From a bacterium (GTDB lineage Bacteria; Patescibacteriota; Minisyncoccia; Minisyncoccales; CG1-02-41-26), in contig JAGYMG010000026.1 of assembly GCA_018400675.1 (NCBI GenBank), positions 1-7,751 of the forward strand: a DNA stretch of 7,751 bases, written 5' to 3'. The notes beneath the pieces were generated by a model, which was not told the origin of the DNA, searched no databases, and saw only the letters and a program-made list of their open reading frames with translations. The position numbers and the translations under genes are program-made. How positions within the stretch are numbered: position 1 is the first letter of the stretch; every line of letters begins with the position of its first letter. Shown piece after piece: positions 5,927 to 7,751 of the stretch.

Positions 5927-6584
5927 CTTTATTACTAATCGGCTCTTTAATTGTGACTATCGTTTTTTTCTTGGTCAGCAAAAAGATGTTCTTGTTAAAC
6001 CCGAAACCTTCCGGATAGAGCAACTTAAAAGAAAAATTACCAAACGGGCTCTTAAAGGAGAATAAATCTTCTGATGATCCTATTAGAAATAATCCCCTGC
6101 CGAGATCTTTATCCTTAAGCATATTAAAAATAAAAGTTCTGAGCTTCTGCGATAATTCCTTCTTTTGCCCCAAAACAGTCAACTTGGGCAGCGAGACCTC
6201 ATCAACATCAAAAACCAGAATTGGCTGGTTGTCTACTTCAAGGATATTTTCTTTGGCATTATATCTTGGCTCTGCATCCATTATGCCATTACTAAAATTA
6301 ACATAATTCCCTTCTGTGTCCTTGGACAGTAAGGCTTTTAGACCGATAACAGCAATCTTGTAAAATACAGGAAAGATTAACTCTAAGTCCGGTAGAAAAA
6401 AATTCTCTTTGATGCCGTAAAAGAATCTCTCTCGCCTAGCCCATAACAAAGGTTCGGAATATTCAGAAAGATAAAATCCCCCTAAAAATTTCTTGGCTAT
6501 TTGGTGTAGCCTATTAGCGATTTTATCTTCGTCCCAGATATTAGCCACCATAACCTTGGAATAAGTATTAAAACCCTTCAACAT
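5913..6584 (-). CDS. Hypothetical protein, 223 aa, unrecognised
   Basis: I do not recognise a family. The protein appears soluble and cytoplasmic, with no signal peptide. The most hydrophobic stretch is LELIFPVFYKIAVIGLKALL (about 68-87), which is short and interrupted and could be a buried helix. Other parts are rich in aromatic residues (GGFYLSEYSEPLLWARRERFFYG, then FSFKSPFGNFSFKLLYPEGFGF near the C-terminus). A possible beta-rich segment reads NQPILVFDVDEVSLPKLTVLG. The ATG at 6584 is preferred because AAAGGA lies 9 nt upstream; a TTG at 6590 would be only 3 nt from it. The gene has its own well-formed promoter and terminator, so it is very likely real and transcribed alone. It diverges from the GerMN gene and might share regulation with it. 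No function is proposed. Confidence 0.8.
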   Translation of the reverse strand: MLKGFNTYSKVMVANIWDEDKIANRLHQIAKKFLGGFYLSEYSEPLLWARRERFFYGIKENFFLPDLELIFPVFYKIAVIGLKALLSKDTEGNYVNFSNGIMDAEPRYNAKENILEVDNQPILVFDVDEVSLPKLTVLGQKKELSQKLRTFIFNMLKDKDLGRGLFLIGSSEDLFSFKSPFGNFSFKLLYPEGFGFNKNIFLLTKKKTIVTIKEPISNKDAGL

Positions 6585-6593
6585 ATCCAATCA

Positions 6594-6599
6594 TCCTTT
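6594..6599 (-). promoter_or_regulatory. Ribosome binding site deciding the start of the 223-aa gene
   Basis: AAAGGA on the minus strand is 9 nt before ATG 6584 but only 3 nt before TTG 6590, so it supports the ATG as the true start. Confidence 0.6.
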
Positions 6600-6634
6600 C
6601 CTTAAAAAATATTAATGTGCTTGAGAATGTTAAT

Positions 6635-6662
6635 ATCATAACATAAATCTCATTTTTTTCAA
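6635..6662 (-). promoter_or_regulatory. Sigma70-type promoter with extended -10, for the 223-aa gene
   Basis: On the minus strand, TTGAAA (6657-6662) is followed after 16 bp by TATGAT (6635-6640). A TG one base before the -10 box (TGTTATGAT) makes an extended -10. Predicted transcription start is near 6628, giving a leader of about 44 nt that includes the AAAGGA site. Confidence 0.75.
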
Positions 6663-6668
6663 CCCCTC

Positions 6669-6696
6669 TTGATTTTCTATATTTCTATGTTATAAT
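6669..6696 (+). promoter_or_regulatory. Sigma70-type promoter with extended -10, for the GerMN gene
   Basis: TTGATT (6669-6674), a 16-bp spacer and a perfect TATAAT (6691-6696) preceded by TGT make an extended -10 promoter. Transcription should start near 6703, giving a leader of about 37 nt. It is back-to-back with the minus-strand promoter; the two -35 boxes are separated by only 6 bp. Confidence 0.8.
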
Positions 6697-6726
6697 TTAG
6701 ACAGTTCTTTCCATTCTTATATTTTT

Positions 6727-6733
6727 AGGAGGT
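6727..6733 (+). promoter_or_regulatory. Strong Shine-Dalgarno site of the GerMN gene
   Basis: AGGAGGT lies 6 nt before ATG 6740. It is the best SD match in the window, shows that this organism uses anti-SD initiation, and fixes the start codon. Confidence 0.9.
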
Positions 6734-6739
6734 ACTCAA

Positions 6740-7231
6740 ATGGATAATGAAAGAAAATTTTTGTGGTTGCTCGTTATTGCTGCTCTATTAATAGTTTTGT
6801 CTCTCTTTCTTTATGTCTACACTTCAGAGGCCAGAGAAAATCCTTATTTTAACTTAGAAAAAAGGGTGAGCTATCTTTATTTCTGGGAACTCAATGATGA
6901 TTTTAAACTCAAAGAAATTCCCGTGGAAATATATGATGGCATTCTGGAAGAAATATTAGAGTCAACAATTATAAAAATGCTTAAGGGACCTGGAGAAAAG
7001 AATCTCTATTCCTTTATTCCAGAAGGAACAAGGCTAAACAGTTTAGAGATTAACAACAATATCGTTTATTTAGATTTCACAGAAGAGCTCCAGAATTATG
7101 GAGGCGGCAGTTATAACGTCCTCCATATTAGAGAGCAGTTGGAGAAAACTCTTTTTCAGTTCTCCGAAATAAAAAATTATTGCGTCACCGTAGAGGGAAA
7201 AACTGAAAAAGACGGAGTCCTTCAACCCTAA
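6740..7231 (+). CDS. Membrane-anchored GerMN-domain protein
   Basis: The protein (163 aa) has a short charged N-terminus, one uncleaved-looking TM helix (about 8-28, WLLVIAALLIVLSLFLYVY) and an external domain. The GerMN fold is indicated by MLKGPGEKNLYSFIPEGTRLNSLEINNNIVYLDFTEEL (from about residue 79), then GGGSYNVLHIREQLEKTLFQFSEIKNYCVTVEGK. This follows the family order: a LLxGP-like opening, IPxGT, a VxVDF-like strand, a Gly/Ser turn, a TLxQF helix and a final V-GK strand. GerMN was named from sporulation/germination proteins such as GerM but also occurs in envelope proteins of non-spore-formers; its biochemical role is poorly defined. There is no lipobox Cys, so it is anchored by the helix. 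A strong promoter and SD suggest good expression. The domain call is fairly sure; function is not predicted. Confidence 0.85.
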   Translation: MDNERKFLWLLVIAALLIVLSLFLYVYTSEARENPYFNLEKRVSYLYFWELNDDFKLKEIPVEIYDGILEEILESTIIKMLKGPGEKNLYSFIPEGTRLNSLEINNNIVYLDFTEELQNYGGGSYNVLHIREQLEKTLFQFSEIKNYCVTVEGKTEKDGVLQP

Positions 7232-7235
7232 GAAA

Positions 7236-7278
7236 ATTAAAAACCCATCGTTTTTTTTATTAACGACGGGTTTTTTAT
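7236..7278. terminator. Bidirectional rho-independent terminator between convergent genes
   Basis: AAACCCATCGTT (7241-7252) and AACGACGGGTTT (7262-7273) form a 12-bp stem with a 9-nt loop, extendable by A-T pairs. T-rich runs flank both sides (7271-7276 on plus; 7237-7245 read on minus). One stem position is an A-C mismatch in the plus-strand RNA but a G-U pair in the minus-strand RNA, so the fold is slightly better for the minus-strand gene. It ends both GerMN and the HAD-like gene; the stop codon of the HAD-like gene overlaps its edge. Confidence 0.88.
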
Positions 7279-7751
7279 TGGCCAAATATTTTTTTATCTA
7301 TCTCTTCAAAATTTCTGCAGATGTTTCCTTCAGGAACTCCCCACTTAATCAATTCTTCTTTAGAAAATGGGTTACTTATCATAAAAACATTATTAATCCC
7401 CTCTTCTTTTGAGAGAATAACGTCTCCTAGTTCATTACCAATGACAAGTGTTCTTTTCCTCAATTCTTCCCTGCTTAGCTTGTTATCTAAAGAATCAAAT
7501 ATTTTTTTAATATGATCCTTTTTGGGTATTTCTCTACCAAGAATAAGATCAAAGAGATTATTGATATGAGCTCCCTTTAAAAATATCCCTATTCTTTCCT
7601 TTTCTGAATTACTGCTGGCAAATATTTTGATTCCCTTATCATGAGCTTTCCTTAAAAACTTTTTCGCTCCTTTGGACAATCCCGGTTTTTTTTCATTCTT
7701 TTCTAACAGTTCGCTAAAGAAAAAAATTATTTTGGCTATCAATTTTTCTAA
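7275..7751 (-). CDS. HAD-like hydrolase, C-terminal part (cut by right window edge)
   Basis: The reading frame is open to the edge. The TTG at 7742 is therefore not convincing as a start and the gene is treated as partial. The visible part resembles the core of a haloacid dehalogenase-superfamily phosphatase: a PGLSKGAKKFLRKAHDKGI helix, motif II in KIFASSNS (SSNS at about 7605-7616), a helix and FDLILGREI, a motif III-type Lys in PKKDHI, and a motif IV-like LVIGNELGDVILSKEEGI (about 7422-7447). Motif IV reads GNxxxD rather than GDxxxD, a variant seen in some HAD groups. The N-terminal DxDxT nucleophile motif, needed to confirm catalysis, would lie beyond the window. Substrate cannot be judged. 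It converges on the GerMN gene and ends at the shared terminator. Confidence 0.78.
   Translation of the reverse strand, partial: LEKLIAKIIFFFSELLEKNEKKPGLSKGAKKFLRKAHDKGIKIFASSNSEKERIGIFLKGAHINNLFDLILGREIPKKDHIKKIFDSLDNKLSREELRKRTLVIGNELGDVILSKEEGINNVFMISNPFSKEELIKWGVPEGNICRNFEEIDKKIFGQ

Noticed and set aside
6611..6634. Imperfect ATTAA...TTAAT palindrome as an operator
   Set aside because: Only 8 of 12 half-site positions match, and AT-rich leaders give such matches by chance.
7740..7742. TTG as the start of the HAD-like gene
   Set aside because: The frame stays open to the window edge, no SD can be judged, and the N-terminal catalytic motif of the family would be missing.

Overview
The window looks like part of a compact, AT-rich bacterial chromosome. 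The features that point to bacteria are Shine-Dalgarno sites (strongest in front of the gene at 6740), sigma70-type promoters and rho-independent terminators. Several traits fit an uncultivated small-genome lineage such as Patescibacteria/CPR. These are a short SufB with SufC and no SufD, an MnmA carrying PNPCVVCN, a membrane-anchored DUF2341-LamG surface protein, an N-terminal thioredoxin fused to a DsbD/CcdA-like membrane domain, and tight or overlapping gene spacing. This placement is inferred from family resemblance and was not tested by search. UGA is used as a stop (sufB and the thioredoxin fusion), so the UGA=Gly code of Gracilibacteria/SR1 is unlikely.

Layout. Six genes on the minus strand, from 5846 down to the left edge, form one tightly spaced run. 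In transcription order they are an MscS-type channel, a pilin-like/DUF2341/LamG surface protein, a secreted-thioredoxin/DsbD-like membrane fusion, sufC, sufB and mnmA (cut by the left edge after about 178 codons). Junctions are overlaps or gaps of at most 24 nt, and sufB/mnmA share an ATGA. Upstream of this run lies an unrecognised 223-aa minus-strand gene (5913-6584) with its own terminator, whose loop holds the gene's stop codon. A 155-bp intergenic region (6585-6739) holds two back-to-back extended -10 promoters, one for this gene and one for a plus-strand GerMN-domain protein (6740-7231). A bidirectional hairpin terminator separates GerMN from a convergent minus-strand HAD-like hydrolase that runs off the right edge.

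How the genes fit together. SufBC (Fe-S cluster scaffold and ATPase) and MnmA (tRNA 2-thiouridine synthesis) both take sulfur that normally comes from a cysteine desulfurase, so their coupling suggests a sulfur-trafficking module. The desulfurase is not in the window and may lie past the left edge. The thioredoxin/DsbD fusion immediately upstream is a predicted envelope thiol-redox protein. MscS and the LamG protein are envelope proteins whose link to sulfur chemistry may be only co-transcription.

No tRNA, rRNA, CRISPR array, insertion sequence, attachment site or origin was seen. No stretch over 300 bp lacks a gene.
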